From Pseudobdellovibrionaceae bacterium (lineage in GTDB: Bacteria > Bdellovibrionota > Bdellovibrionia > Bdellovibrionales > Bdellovibrionaceae): a DNA stretch of 64,000 nt. The position numbers were made by a program, and so were the translations under genes. Where the stretch lies: NCBI GenBank assembly GCA_947449255.1, contig CANFQX010000011.1, forward strand, positions 1 to 64,000, in the 5' to 3' direction. The notes under the pieces were generated by a model that worked only from the letters and a program-made list of their open reading frames with translations, ran no database searches and had not been told where the DNA came from. Below are positions 53,574-62,865 of the stretch, in pieces; within the stretch, counting starts at the first letter, position 1; each line of letters begins with the position of its first letter.

Positions 53574-54213
53574 AGAAACTTGTCGAACAAGGAATCCCAT
53601 TCACACTTGTAATATAAATGCGCCCAAAAAGGCGAGTCATCTGAGTCGCTGCATTCTTATACAAAATTCCTTGCAGAATTCGCATCCGAATAGCTCCATT
53701 CATGCTTACCAGTTCTGGAATCTGTAAAAGTCCAGCTTGAGCCATGGTCCCAACATTGACTGTCTGAACGGTGTACAAACCAGGCTGAACAACACAGGAG
53801 CCCATCATTGGATCAATCAACTGACTGGTGATGCTCAGTTGCCCTTGAATGGCCACTGGCCCTGAATATAAATTATAAGGTGAACTGTATCCTGGTGTGA
53901 AACCAGCGCCATTCACTATGATTTGCATTTTATTAAAATTCATCGTCCCTGACATATTCACTGAATCAAAAATACCAATCGGCAGTGGATTCACCATGGT
54001 CGACGAGCACGTAGGGCAATTCATAAGGTTGACACCACCAGGACCAACCATTCCTCCGGGCGGTATTCCTCCAGGCCCAGGCCCAATTCCGCCGCCGCCA
54101 CCACTGCCTCCTCCGCAAGCGGCAAAGGCAACTGCAATTCCGATGGAGGCCATGGTACGAACAAAAAGACTTACCATGTTTTTTCTTTTTTGTTGTTTGT
54201 TGATGTTGCTCAT
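53557..54213 (-). CDS. lipoprotein with Gly/Pro linker
   Basis: AAGGAG lies 6 bases upstream of ATG 54213 (track start 54228 is a GTG in the same frame). The signal is VRTMASIGIAVAFAAC (lipobox FAAC). It is followed by a long glycine- and proline-rich linker (GGGSGGGGGIGPGPGGIPPGG), then a beta-rich domain with two cysteines (NCPTC, GSCVVQP, IPCSTS). No family recognised. It ends within a 20-bp tandem duplication. Confidence 0.7.
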   Translation of the reverse strand: MSNINKQQKRKNMVSLFVRTMASIGIAVAFAACGGGSGGGGGIGPGPGGIPPGGMVGPGGVNLMNCPTCSSTMVNPLPIGIFDSVNMSGTMNFNKMQIIVNGAGFTPGYSSPYNLYSGPVAIQGQLSITSQLIDPMMGSCVVQPGLYTVQTVNVGTMAQAGLLQIPELVSMNGAIRMRILQGILYKNAATQMTRLFGRIYITSVNGIPCSTSFSDSFN

Positions 54214-54307
54214 TTTCTTCTCCTTCACTTTATGATCTTAAACTTTTGCTTTCAGTTTCATCATTTTCTATGTTTTCAAATATATGTTTAAATGCATTTT
54301 ACAAACA

Positions 54308-55096
54308 CTATTGAAAAGTTTGACTCTTACCCAATCCTGAAAAAGTTCCCAACTTTCTAAAGCCTCCATCAACTGACGCTACATAAGCACTATTCGTCAT
54401 TGCTGTAGTTCGGCAAGAAAAAGGCCCAGAATAAATAAACCAACATTTGCGATAAGGTGATTGTTGAGCATAGGATTGTGCAAAGTTCTTATAGTATACA
54501 GTCCCAGATAATCCACCGCTGGCGCCGCCTTGAGCGTCCCCTTGGCTGACAGGACTATCTATTACAACAACAATCGCACCGTAAGCATCTTGAAAAACTC
54601 CAGAGAAAACCGTTTTTGAGCCAACAGTGTACCATCTGTTAAAAATAGCCTCATAAACGCCATTGTCTTTAAGACCTGATATCGATGGATTTAAGCCCGC
54701 ACCTGATAAAAACACACCTGCGTGCTTATATCCCGTATCATTGTATGACAATTGCACTGATCCGGAATAGAGGCCCGTTGACGCCACATTAACCAAATCC
54801 ATTGTTATTTTAAAGTCTGTGGGATTATTCAACGGATGAGTCGCTACATAGGAATTAAACTCTGCTAAAGAGACCGGAACAAAAGTAGCTGAATTCGTAA
54901 ACACCACAGAACCATTAGCTGTCGTAGTAGGCGTTGTTGGTGTCGTTGGTGATACTCCATTATTCTGAACTCCAGACAAACCGTTGATTGGATCTAGAGG
55001 TGAACTGTTACTACTAATGCTGCTGTTGCTGCAACCAACACCGAAAAGAGCTATCCCTATAAGAAGAGCACCCAGTTTTTCATTGATTTGTCTCAT
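54308..55096 (-). CDS. lipoprotein, unknown
   Basis: The signal is GALLIGIALFGVGC (lipobox GVGC). A Thr/Pro linker (TPTTPTTTANG) leads to a beta-rich domain of about 190 residues (FKITMDLVNVASTGLYSGSVQLSYNDTG) with a C-terminal pair of cysteines (KCWFIYSG, FSCRTT). No catalytic motif. It shares strand and neighbourhood with the preceding lipoprotein. Confidence 0.65.
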   Translation of the reverse strand: MRQINEKLGALLIGIALFGVGCSNSSISSNSSPLDPINGLSGVQNNGVSPTTPTTPTTTANGSVVFTNSATFVPVSLAEFNSYVATHPLNNPTDFKITMDLVNVASTGLYSGSVQLSYNDTGYKHAGVFLSGAGLNPSISGLKDNGVYEAIFNRWYTVGSKTVFSGVFQDAYGAIVVVIDSPVSQGDAQGGASGGLSGTVYYKNFAQSYAQQSPYRKCWFIYSGPFSCRTTAMTNSAYVASVDGGFRKLGTFSGLGKSQTFQ

Positions 55097-55279
55097 ATCA
55101 GCCTCGCTTTGTAAGGGGTGATCCGAAAATGGCCACCTCTCACCTAGTTACCTAGCGACCTTCGTGCCAATGATCTCATGCAGAACTAACCAATTGATAG
55201 TTATATGGATTTAATGATTTTCTCAGAACAATACAATGCCGAATAAACCGTCAATTCAGCCCATTCAGGGCAAAAATAG

Positions 55280-55732
55280 TCACTTTTTGTTGATTTCTTT
55301 TCGTTTAACGAGCTGAATTTGAAAGGATCTCACTGACTGATTGTTCTTTCCAGACCTGAGGATCTTTCGTCTCTTATGTGGGCTTGGATTGGTAAAAATA
55401 GGGGCTGAGCCTCTTTGCCTAAGGATTGCTTCTTGGCTTTCTTTAGATATCAATGATTCTTTATTATTTAACTGGGCAATAGCTGCCTCAATCGGAGAAG
55501 CCTCGATAAATATCTTGGATCCTAAAATAACTTCAAGGCCTGCATTGGGATTTTTTTGAATCATTGAACAAAGTATTTCGATTTTCTTTTCTGAATTGTA
55601 GCAATCGAATTTTTTATAACTGACCAACAGAGTTTGAAATAATAAGTCTGCCGAGATTTTAAAGAGACCTTGCCCACGGTCAATCCTGCCATTGTTGATT
55701 TTTGAAACCCAATAAAAAAAGGGGATTCGCAC
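55280..55732 (-). CDS. doubtful hypothetical protein
   Basis: The 150-codon frame begins inside the terminator of the HiPIP gene (start GTG at 55732) and has no clear ribosome-binding site. The middle part (NPNAGLEVILGSKIFIEASPIEAAIAQLNN) looks protein-like; the C-terminus is lysine/arginine-rich. A later start is possible. No family. Confidence 0.35.
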   Translation of the reverse strand: MRIPFFYWVSKINNGRIDRGQGLFKISADLLFQTLLVSYKKFDCYNSEKKIEILCSMIQKNPNAGLEVILGSKIFIEASPIEAAIAQLNNKESLISKESQEAILRQRGSAPIFTNPSPHKRRKILRSGKNNQSVRSFQIQLVKRKEINKK

Positions 55733-55748
55733 AGAATCCCCTTTTTTT
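55714..55748 (-). terminator. terminator of the HiPIP gene
   Basis: GGGGATTC, loop GCACA, GAATCCCC form a perfect stem between A7 and T7 runs. On the minus strand it ends the HiPIP transcript. It can also work in the other direction. Confidence 0.88.
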
Positions 55749-55823
55749 AAATTTATTTTTCTTCTGGTGAAACCACTCGCAAAGCAAGCGCCTCTAATAT
55801 TAAAAAATCAATAGCCCAAAAAA

Positions 55824-56201
55824 CTATGCTTTTTTATTCCATGAAGCACAGAAGCCATTTGCATTCACAAGTTTTCCGGCAAAAATTGTGCAGGTTCCAA
55901 CTTCAGTGGCTCCATGCATTTCTTTTTTTGCGTAAAAGCCACAAGTTGCGCACTTATTGCCTTTTGATGCTGGCGATTTTTGAAAATCTTCAACATATTT
56001 TACAGCTTTTGCTATTGGGTCGTTGACGTCGACCATTGAACCCGCCACAGCAGAAGCACCTGGCCCCGCTGAACGTCTTTTTTCTTGAGCATTGGCTTGA
56101 TTTGAAAATACTCCACCTAAAACGGCTGGCGCAACAGCAGCCAAGCCCATGAACTTACCCATAGCAGCAAAAAAACCACGACGATTCATTTTATTTTCCA
56201 T
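55824..56201 (-). CDS. high-potential iron-sulfur protein (HiPIP), Tat-exported
   Basis: The 125-residue protein starts with a twin-arginine signal (NRRGFFAAMGKFMG ... ANAQ). The mature HiPIP has the four [4Fe-4S] cysteines: NKCATCGF, GTCTIF and GFCASW. HiPIPs are periplasmic one-electron carriers. The ATG has GGAGG 9 bases upstream. It is a single-gene unit with a terminator. The redox partner is unknown. Confidence 0.92.
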   Translation of the reverse strand: MENKMNRRGFFAAMGKFMGLAAVAPAVLGGVFSNQANAQEKRRSAGPGASAVAGSMVDVNDPIAKAVKYVEDFQKSPASKGNKCATCGFYAKKEMHGATEVGTCTIFAGKLVNANGFCASWNKKA

Positions 56202-56509
56202 TGAATTAGACCTCCAAATGATTTGATTTTTGATAATCTTATCCTACCCGTTTTCAATTAGTTTTCAATTTCAAAAAATGAAATCTCTACAAATGATCGA
56301 AAATATTTTACAGCGAAAAACTTAGAAAACAGCCTGAGATCCAACATAAGCGACTCAAAAGTCCTTTTATTGATGGCACAATACTTGTAACGCGCGGGGA
56401 GGACTGAACAGGCATTCGGGTCTTTAACCTAGAACTCATTCCTTCTTTGGTCCAAGACCACAAAAACCTACTGAACCCTTTGTCCTGATCCGTTTTAAGG
56501 AGAAAAAAA
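56202..56509. other. intergenic region between HiPIP and L,D-transpeptidase
   Basis: About 308 bases between divergent genes. Nothing but AT-rich sequence, a short GTTTTCAATT direct repeat (about 56250-56271) and a possible promoter for either side. No RNA gene is recognised. Confidence 0.4.
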
Positions 56510-57283
56510 ATGAAATTCCTCTTTCTCTTAACGACCCCCCTACTTTTGCTTTCTTCTCCTCAAAAGGCACTGGCTTCATTTTATGATACAAAGGTGGAAG
56601 GCGCTCTCCTATATGACTTATTTATCAAGGAAGGAGTTCCTGCTGAGGCCCTTCAACAGACCTTCGAATTCTTAGATCTGAACGAAGGCAAAACGATTCA
56701 GGTCCGTGAAGATCGCAAAATGATCACAAAAACCATCAATAAAAAAAATTATGCCGTCATTGTAGATTTCTCAAAGCCCTCTTCGGAGCGGCGCCTGTAC
56801 TTGATGAACTTAAAAACAGGTCAAGTGACCAAATATTATGTTGCACACGGAGTGACAACAGGCCTTGAGGATGCATCAAATTTTTCAAATATCCCTGACT
56901 CTCGCCAGTCGTCCCTGGGGTTTTATTTAACTGGAGCCGAATATGAGGGGTCTCACGGTGAATCACTTCATCTTTATGGCTTACAAAAGACCAACGACCG
57001 AGCTTTTGAGCGAGACATAGTCATGCACGGCGCTCCGTATGTTTCTATGGATTTTCTCTCAAAATACAATCGAATGGGCCGAAGCTGGGGATGTTTGGCT
57101 GTTTCGGAGGCGATCATCCAAAAACTGATCCCTATTCTGAAAGAGGGATCAGTGATCTATGCTTATCACAAGAAATTAATGCCGATGACAAAGACAAGCC
57201 CGACGATTCAAAGTGTGAGCGGTAATCAAGAAAGCACTCCCGCTCATAGTCAAAACGTCGTGCCCGAGGAGATTCAAATGTAA
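56510..57283 (+). CDS. murein L,D-transpeptidase-like protein (YkuD_2 type)
   Basis: The 257-residue secreted protein starts with FLFLLTTPLLLLSSPQKALA. The catalytic region has LYLMNLKTGQVTKYYVAHG, SLGFYLTGAEYEG, the conserved IVMHGAPYVS and GRSWGCLAVSE with catalytic Cys. It belongs to the catalytic-domain family (pfam13645 type) found in many Bdellovibrio-like genomes, distinct from the YkuD enzyme at 24782. Its last 108 bases overlap merC tail to tail. Confidence 0.88.
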   Translation: MKFLFLLTTPLLLLSSPQKALASFYDTKVEGALLYDLFIKEGVPAEALQQTFEFLDLNEGKTIQVREDRKMITKTINKKNYAVIVDFSKPSSERRLYLMNLKTGQVTKYYVAHGVTTGLEDASNFSNIPDSRQSSLGFYLTGAEYEGSHGESLHLYGLQKTNDRAFERDIVMHGAPYVSMDFLSKYNRMGRSWGCLAVSEAIIQKLIPILKEGSVIYAYHKKLMPMTKTSPTIQSVSGNQESTPAHSQNVVPEEIQM

Positions 57284-57640
57284 AAGTGGACTCCCCAATC
57301 CAGTCCCAACCAGAGCTAAACCGACATAGCCCAGCGCTAAAATATATTTCTTTTTATGGTGCTGAAATCCTGAATAGAACGCAAAAATCCCTACGGGGAC
57401 TACAAAAAGGGCCATAAGTAAATGAACCCAGGGCTGTTCAAACACCTCACCCATGAAAGGTGCTGCAAAAGCTAAAAAAGGCGTCACCAGACAATGGACA
57501 GCACAAATCCCTGACAGTGTCATACCAAGTTTATCCCAACGATCTGTCTGCTCAACAAACTGATCATGTTCGGAATGATCAACCTCACAGCAGGCTTTTA
57601 TTTCGTCCACGAGTACCATCCTTTGACGAGTCTTAGTCAT
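57176..57640 (-). CDS. MerC-domain membrane protein
   Basis: The 154-residue protein has the MerC pattern: a Trp-Asp-Lys segment, then four membrane helices starting LSGICAVHCLVTPFL (CxxxHC), followed by HLLMALFVVPVGIFAFYSGFQHHKK and GLALVGTGLG. Family members are mercury-transport-like or found next to metal regulators. N- and C-terminal His/Cys-rich regions (CCEVDHSEHD and ACLCHRH) could bind metal. It overlaps the L,D-transpeptidase gene on the opposite strand by 108 bases. It is not beside other mer genes. Confidence 0.82.
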   Translation of the reverse strand: MTKTRQRMVLVDEIKACCEVDHSEHDQFVEQTDRWDKLGMTLSGICAVHCLVTPFLAFAAPFMGEVFEQPWVHLLMALFVVPVGIFAFYSGFQHHKKKYILALGYVGLALVGTGLGSPLLHLNLLGHDVLTMSGSAFLITAHTLNRRACLCHRH

Positions 57641-57729
57641 CTCCGCACCTGATCTTCACAATGGCTCAATGGACCATCAAATGCGGAAAAGGAGCCATTG
57701 AGTTCAGGGTAAAAAAAATTACCCGAGAT

Positions 57730-60700
57730 CTAAGGTTTATAACCACTGACTTTTATTAAAAATTTATTCACTCTGATACGGAAATCATCCACAAATCCAA
57801 ATGCGGCTGGCACAACAACCAAAGTCAATAATGTTGAACTGACTAAGCCTCCAATGATGGCAACACCCATAGATGTTCGCATGGCAGAGGCTTCATTTAA
57901 ACCAATTGCAATGGGAATCATACCAGAAATCAAAGCCAGAGATGTCATTAAAATCGGGCGCAGACGGGTTCTGCAGGCCTTAACCAAGGCCGTATTGCGA
58001 TCCATCCCCTCACGCAACAACTGAGTCGTATAATCCACCAGCAGAATTGAATTCTTAGCCACCACTCCCAAAAGTAAGACTACACCAATGAGGGAAAATA
58101 AATCGATGGTCTTTCCAAACATGAGCAAACCAAAAAAAGCGCCCGTTAATGCCAATGGCAATGCCAAAAGGATCGTAAAAGGAGTGATGTAGCTTTCGTA
58201 TAAACTTGCCAGAACAAGATAGATGAATGTGACCCCCAACCCAATGGCCATCATCATATTTGCCATTAAATCTTTAAAATCATCAGCTTGCCCTTGGAAC
58301 TTAAAATCAATTCCTGATGGCAAAGGAATTTCTTTCTTAATAACCTTTTCAATCTCCGCAGAAATTGAGCCCAAAGCCCCGCCCTTAGCCAAATTTGCGG
58401 ACAATTGGATGAAACGATTTTTATTTTGACGATTGATTTGCGAATAGCCTTTAGTTTCTTCACCACGCGCAATTCGGGCTAAAGGAATCATATTGTTATT
58501 GCTGTTGGGAACTGAAGTTGTACTGAACTGACTTCGCAGATCTCTGAAAGCTTCAGCAAAGCGCACGCGAATTTTATAATCAATGCCATTTTCACGATAA
58601 ATTGCATTTTCATTTCCCTCTGTGCGGTTGCGAAGTTCAGCACCAGCAGTCACTGTCGAGACTCCCAAGGCTTCTGTCTTTTGACGATCAAAGATCACAT
58701 GGAATTCTGGCTTTCCAGACCTAAAATTCGTATCGACATCGACTAAGCCCGGAATTTTCTTAAGGCGTGCTACAACTTTGTCGACATAACTGCTCAGTTC
58801 ATCCAAATTTTGACCAGTAAAATTTAAGTTCAAAGGCTTCTGTCCTGAACCGGATATATCAATATCTCCGACGGCTACAATCGCCTTGCTTTGGAAAGCA
58901 TCTAGTTTTTTGCGGGTATCTTCTTTATAGTCCGAAGTTGACACTTTACGATTTTTTCGTTCAACCAAACGTATAAATAAGCTGGCTTTGTTGGCTTCAT
59001 TATTTTTTGTACCTACCGTTGTCACAACGATATCTATGGCGGGATCCTTTTCAAAAACCTTTTCAACTTCTGCGGTGAAGTCACTCGTTGCAGCCAATGA
59101 ACTTCCTACTGGAGTTTCAATACTGACTAAGAATTCTCCAGCATCATTGGCTGGCAAAAAGGTTTTAGGAATAAAGCTGGCCGAGAAAATTGAAATGACA
59201 AAAATCAACCCTGCTGAAGCTAAAATCAGCTTAGGATGGAGCAAAGTGAATTTTAATAATTTTTCATAGCTATCTTCTAGCCGCGTTTGAAATCGATCAA
59301 AGGCTCCTAAAGTTCTTCCTATGAGACCTTTGCCTTTAACGTGCTCTGTTGCTGTCGCTAAATAAGCGGACATCATCGGAGCCACGGTGAAAGCATCAAA
59401 GAGAGAAATCAACATCGTAAAAACAACAGTTAAGCCAAATTGCTTAAAGAACTGCCCCACAATTCCCTGAAGGAATGAAATTGGCCCAAACACAGCAATA
59501 ACAACAAGAGTCGTTGCCACAACAGCCATAGCGACTTCCTTCGTCCCATCTAAGGCTGCGTCTTTAGGTTTTTTACCCATCTCAAGATGTCTAAAAATAT
59601 TTTCTCGCACAACAATGGCATCATCAATTAACAGTCCCACAGCCAATGAAAGTGCCAACAGGGTCATCAAGTTGATAGTAAACCCCATGGCATACATAAT
59701 TATAAATCCACCCAACAAGGAATTTGGTAAGGCCATTCCAGTGATCAAAGTTGAACGGGCAGATCCTAAAAAGAAAAAGACCACAAAAATACAAAGAATC
59801 ACACCGATGATGATCGATTCCTTCACATCCTGCACGTTCAAACGAATAGGTCGAGAGGTGTCGCGCACCATTTTAACTTCGGCTTGAATGTTTTTCTCTT
59901 TCAAGAAGGCATTGGCTTTATCAATATTTTTCTTAACTAGATCTGCAACCTCAACCGTGTTGCTGCCGCGTTGTTTGAAGACTTGAATCAAGAGAGCTTT
60001 TTTTCCATGAATTCGCCCCAAGCTTTGCTCGTCTTCAAGACTGCGGACAACGGAGCCAATTTCACTCACACCAACTGGGCGGTCAGATCCCATAAAGTTG
60101 ACATTCACCTCAGCCAATTGCTTTAAGGATTCAAACTCACCGCGAGTTCTCAGCGCAGTTTCTGCCTGGGATCCCGTGATTTTGCCAATCGGAATATCTC
60201 TGGAGGTGTCCATGATTCTGCGAGAGACTTGCAACATCGAAATTTTTCGATCCTGCAATTTATTTTTATCAATCAACACATGTATTTCTTGTTTTCGTCC
60301 ACCATAAATTTCAACTTGGCCGACGCCTTTGAGGCGATCAAAAAGAGGCTTTACAGTTTCATTCGCCAAATCATAACTTGCCCCATCCGAAAGCTCTGTT
60401 GTCAAAGCCAGGGTAATCACTGGCTGATCGGCTGGATCAAATCTTCGCAAAATGGGTTCATACATATCAGAAGGTAAGTCCCGTCTGATATTTCCGATGC
60501 GGTTACGAACCTCTTGCTCCATATCCTTAATATCTGTACCCAAATTGAACTCAAGGATGATGACTGCAACACCGTCTAGGTTGTTCGAAGTCAGATTTTT
60601 CAAACCGGCTAGACTGCCAAGTTCATCCTCGATGGGCTTTGAAACTTGCTTTTCCAAATCCAAAGGTGAAGCCCCAGGGTAAACCACTTGAATGGAAAGA

Positions 60701-60831
60701 ATTGGAAAAGTCACATCTGGAAATAGATCCACGGGCATCTTAATCAAGGCAAAAAAGCCCAGAATCAGCATCAGCATGACGACACAAAGAATAGTAATCG
60801 GACGGCGTATAGATAAACTAGGTAAATTCAT
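57730..60831 (-). CDS. RND efflux transporter (AcrB/CzcA superfamily)
   Basis: The 1,033-residue protein has the RND architecture: N-terminal helix SIRRPITILCVVMLMLILGFFAL, periplasmic domain, a six-helix bundle with the proton-relay LIDDAIVVRENIFRHLEMG, a second periplasmic domain and a second bundle (LLGVVAKNSILLVDYTTQLLREG). The paired aspartates in the fourth helix are kept. The substrate (drugs, metals or lipids) cannot be stated. The gene lies 9 bases after tolC-like, so an operon is likely. No periplasmic adaptor (HlyD type) is in the window. Confidence 0.93.
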   Translation of the reverse strand: MNLPSLSIRRPITILCVVMLMLILGFFALIKMPVDLFPDVTFPILSIQVVYPGASPLDLEKQVSKPIEDELGSLAGLKNLTSNNLDGVAVIILEFNLGTDIKDMEQEVRNRIGNIRRDLPSDMYEPILRRFDPADQPVITLALTTELSDGASYDLANETVKPLFDRLKGVGQVEIYGGRKQEIHVLIDKNKLQDRKISMLQVSRRIMDTSRDIPIGKITGSQAETALRTRGEFESLKQLAEVNVNFMGSDRPVGVSEIGSVVRSLEDEQSLGRIHGKKALLIQVFKQRGSNTVEVADLVKKNIDKANAFLKEKNIQAEVKMVRDTSRPIRLNVQDVKESIIIGVILCIFVVFFFLGSARSTLITGMALPNSLLGGFIIMYAMGFTINLMTLLALSLAVGLLIDDAIVVRENIFRHLEMGKKPKDAALDGTKEVAMAVVATTLVVIAVFGPISFLQGIVGQFFKQFGLTVVFTMLISLFDAFTVAPMMSAYLATATEHVKGKGLIGRTLGAFDRFQTRLEDSYEKLLKFTLLHPKLILASAGLIFVISIFSASFIPKTFLPANDAGEFLVSIETPVGSSLAATSDFTAEVEKVFEKDPAIDIVVTTVGTKNNEANKASLFIRLVERKNRKVSTSDYKEDTRKKLDAFQSKAIVAVGDIDISGSGQKPLNLNFTGQNLDELSSYVDKVVARLKKIPGLVDVDTNFRSGKPEFHVIFDRQKTEALGVSTVTAGAELRNRTEGNENAIYRENGIDYKIRVRFAEAFRDLRSQFSTTSVPNSNNNMIPLARIARGEETKGYSQINRQNKNRFIQLSANLAKGGALGSISAEIEKVIKKEIPLPSGIDFKFQGQADDFKDLMANMMMAIGLGVTFIYLVLASLYESYITPFTILLALPLALTGAFFGLLMFGKTIDLFSLIGVVLLLGVVAKNSILLVDYTTQLLREGMDRNTALVKACRTRLRPILMTSLALISGMIPIAIGLNEASAMRTSMGVAIIGGLVSSTLLTLVVVPAAFGFVDDFRIRVNKFLIKVSGYKP

Positions 60832-60840
60832 TTTTTTTCC

Positions 60841-62277
60841 TTATTCAACAACGACAAACAAACGACCCTGAGCTTCCATTTTTCTTTGCAGAGTTTTTAA
60901 TCTCACTAAATTGAGCTTCGCAGTTCCAGCGTCCTCTTCAGCATTCACAACACTGTTGGTGACAGTTCGACCTTTGTTAAAAAGATCGGTTTCCGCTTTA
61001 GCTCGTTCCTCTTGAATTTTCATGATTTGATCGGCCATGGCAATTTGTTGTGTCAATTCAGTGTTGCGACGATTCAATTCTGACCAGGAGCTCTCACTTT
61101 CTAACATTTTTCTGTCACTGATCAAGGTTGCGGCCACAGCATCTTTTTTAACAGAGCTGCGAGCTGCAAGCTTGACCTCGTCATCAAACATATAAGTCCA
61201 GTTGAGAGCAATTTTTGATGTCGGACGATCGACTGAAGTCGAGTTGCCGAAGGCTGCCGGCATTGTCTGATCAAGGGCATGGGTCTGAAAGGCCCCGGAA
61301 AGCACTAAATCAGGCTTGTAAGCATCTTCGACTTGATCTGCAGCAAGCTTTCTTGCTTGAACATCAATTTTAGAAACATAAGCCTCTAGCAGCATGACCT
61401 TGGAGCCTTCAATCTGAGGCAAACCTTTATTCGGCCTAAGGACTTGAATCATGGATTTTAGAGCTCTTGAATTGGAAACATTGCCACTCATCTCTGGCAG
61501 ACTTGCACCCTTTTCTAGTTCAAGAAAATCGCGCAAGGATTGCTTGGCCGCAGCCAATTCATCTTCTGAGGAAATCAAAAGCAGTTGCCGAGCCGCAACC
61601 AAAGCCTGCGTCTGCAACAGATCCGCTTTTTCGCTAATTCCATCACTGACCCGTCGCCGTGTCCAAGCTTCAATTCGTTTTGCTCTTTCTAGAGAATCAC
61701 GACTGATCTTGATACTTTCAATGGTGAGCAGATAATTCCAATAAGCCTGCTCAGCATTGATAAGAAGCTGCTTCGATTGCAATTCATAGCGAATCTTTTC
61801 TGCTGAACTTGCAAAGCCTTGTTGTTCCCGACGCAATTGAATGCCGGCTCCAAAAAGATCACGCCATAAGGACTGACTGATCGAGGCACCAAGCGAACCT
61901 GTGCCAAATTTTCTGAGGGCCACAAGCCCGACGACACCTGGATTTTCGTACTCTGCAGCATCAGCGGATAGCCCCAGAGTGGTCCCCGTAGAAAACTTTT
62001 TAGAGAACCCAAGATTGAAATCAGTCACTTTACTTTCAGTCGCCTGCAGCATGGCAAACTGGCCTAATGGGTTCTTGTCTTCAACATAAGAAGCACCCGC
62101 GGTGAGCACAGGGACTAGACCAATGTCGCCCGAAACGTTTCTTAAGTCCGCAGCTTCTTTTTGTCTTTCAAAAGCCTGCACCATTTTATTTTTACTTTGA
62201 ACAAGGGTCAAATATTCCTGTAAATCCATCGCAAATGAAATAGCGGGAGCAAACACGAACAGAACTAAAAATCTCAT
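60841..62277 (-). CDS. TolC family outer-membrane efflux protein
   Basis: The 478-residue protein has a signal peptide (LVLFVFAPAISFAM) and the long helical hairpins of TolC. Typical segments are LTLVQSKNKMVQAFERQKEAADL, the trans-helix KRIEAWTRRRVSDGISEKADLLQTQ and the later GRTVTNSVVNAEEDAGTAKLNLVRLK. It is the first gene of the RND operon. It forms the outer-membrane tunnel for the adjacent transporter. Confidence 0.93.
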   Translation of the reverse strand: MRFLVLFVFAPAISFAMDLQEYLTLVQSKNKMVQAFERQKEAADLRNVSGDIGLVPVLTAGASYVEDKNPLGQFAMLQATESKVTDFNLGFSKKFSTGTTLGLSADAAEYENPGVVGLVALRKFGTGSLGASISQSLWRDLFGAGIQLRREQQGFASSAEKIRYELQSKQLLINAEQAYWNYLLTIESIKISRDSLERAKRIEAWTRRRVSDGISEKADLLQTQALVAARQLLLISSEDELAAAKQSLRDFLELEKGASLPEMSGNVSNSRALKSMIQVLRPNKGLPQIEGSKVMLLEAYVSKIDVQARKLAADQVEDAYKPDLVLSGAFQTHALDQTMPAAFGNSTSVDRPTSKIALNWTYMFDDEVKLAARSSVKKDAVAATLISDRKMLESESSWSELNRRNTELTQQIAMADQIMKIQEERAKAETDLFNKGRTVTNSVVNAEEDAGTAKLNLVRLKTLQRKMEAQGRLFVVVE

Positions 62278-62865
62278 ACAGATATAATTCCTTATGGAAA
62301 ATTAGGGAAAATTAAGAATAATTCCTCATGAAAATCAATGGTCATTGGTCCTGCAAACACCTTAACTAATGTGATCAAATCATAATCGAACTCCGAATAA
62401 CATTCAAAGCAAGATTTAATTCAATCTTATGTTTTTATTCTCAAAAAATACAGAGGCCGCAAAAAAATCACTGATAAGAATTGATAGGTCGCTTTTCTTT
62501 ATCCCGCTTGCATGCGGCTCACACCAGTAAATCACCTCGGCCAATAAACTTCGCAACGAAAACTGCTTAATTTTTAATCAAACGCTCAGGCATAAACAAC
62601 AATTTCTCTGCATTTAAACGAGGCACGTTATTTTTTTATTGCCTATTTTCAATGCATAATTCTGATCATTTCACCTAATCACTCAACTTGATGCACAGCA
62701 ATTACGGCGTTTCGCAAACTCACTAAAATTGTTTGATTGAATATCCCTAGGAAGTTGGGATAAGTTTCCAAAAATTCTATTTTTTGATATTTATTTTACC
62801 CATAGAATTAAAAAGTATAAAAATTATTTAGCTGCGACTCCATTTATTTAACTTAAGTAAACAAT
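62278..62865. other. long intergenic region
   Basis: About 590 bases between the divergent tolC-like and nuclease genes with no supported ORF on either strand. It contains the promoters of both and no known RNA or terminator that I can see. Confidence 0.4.
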
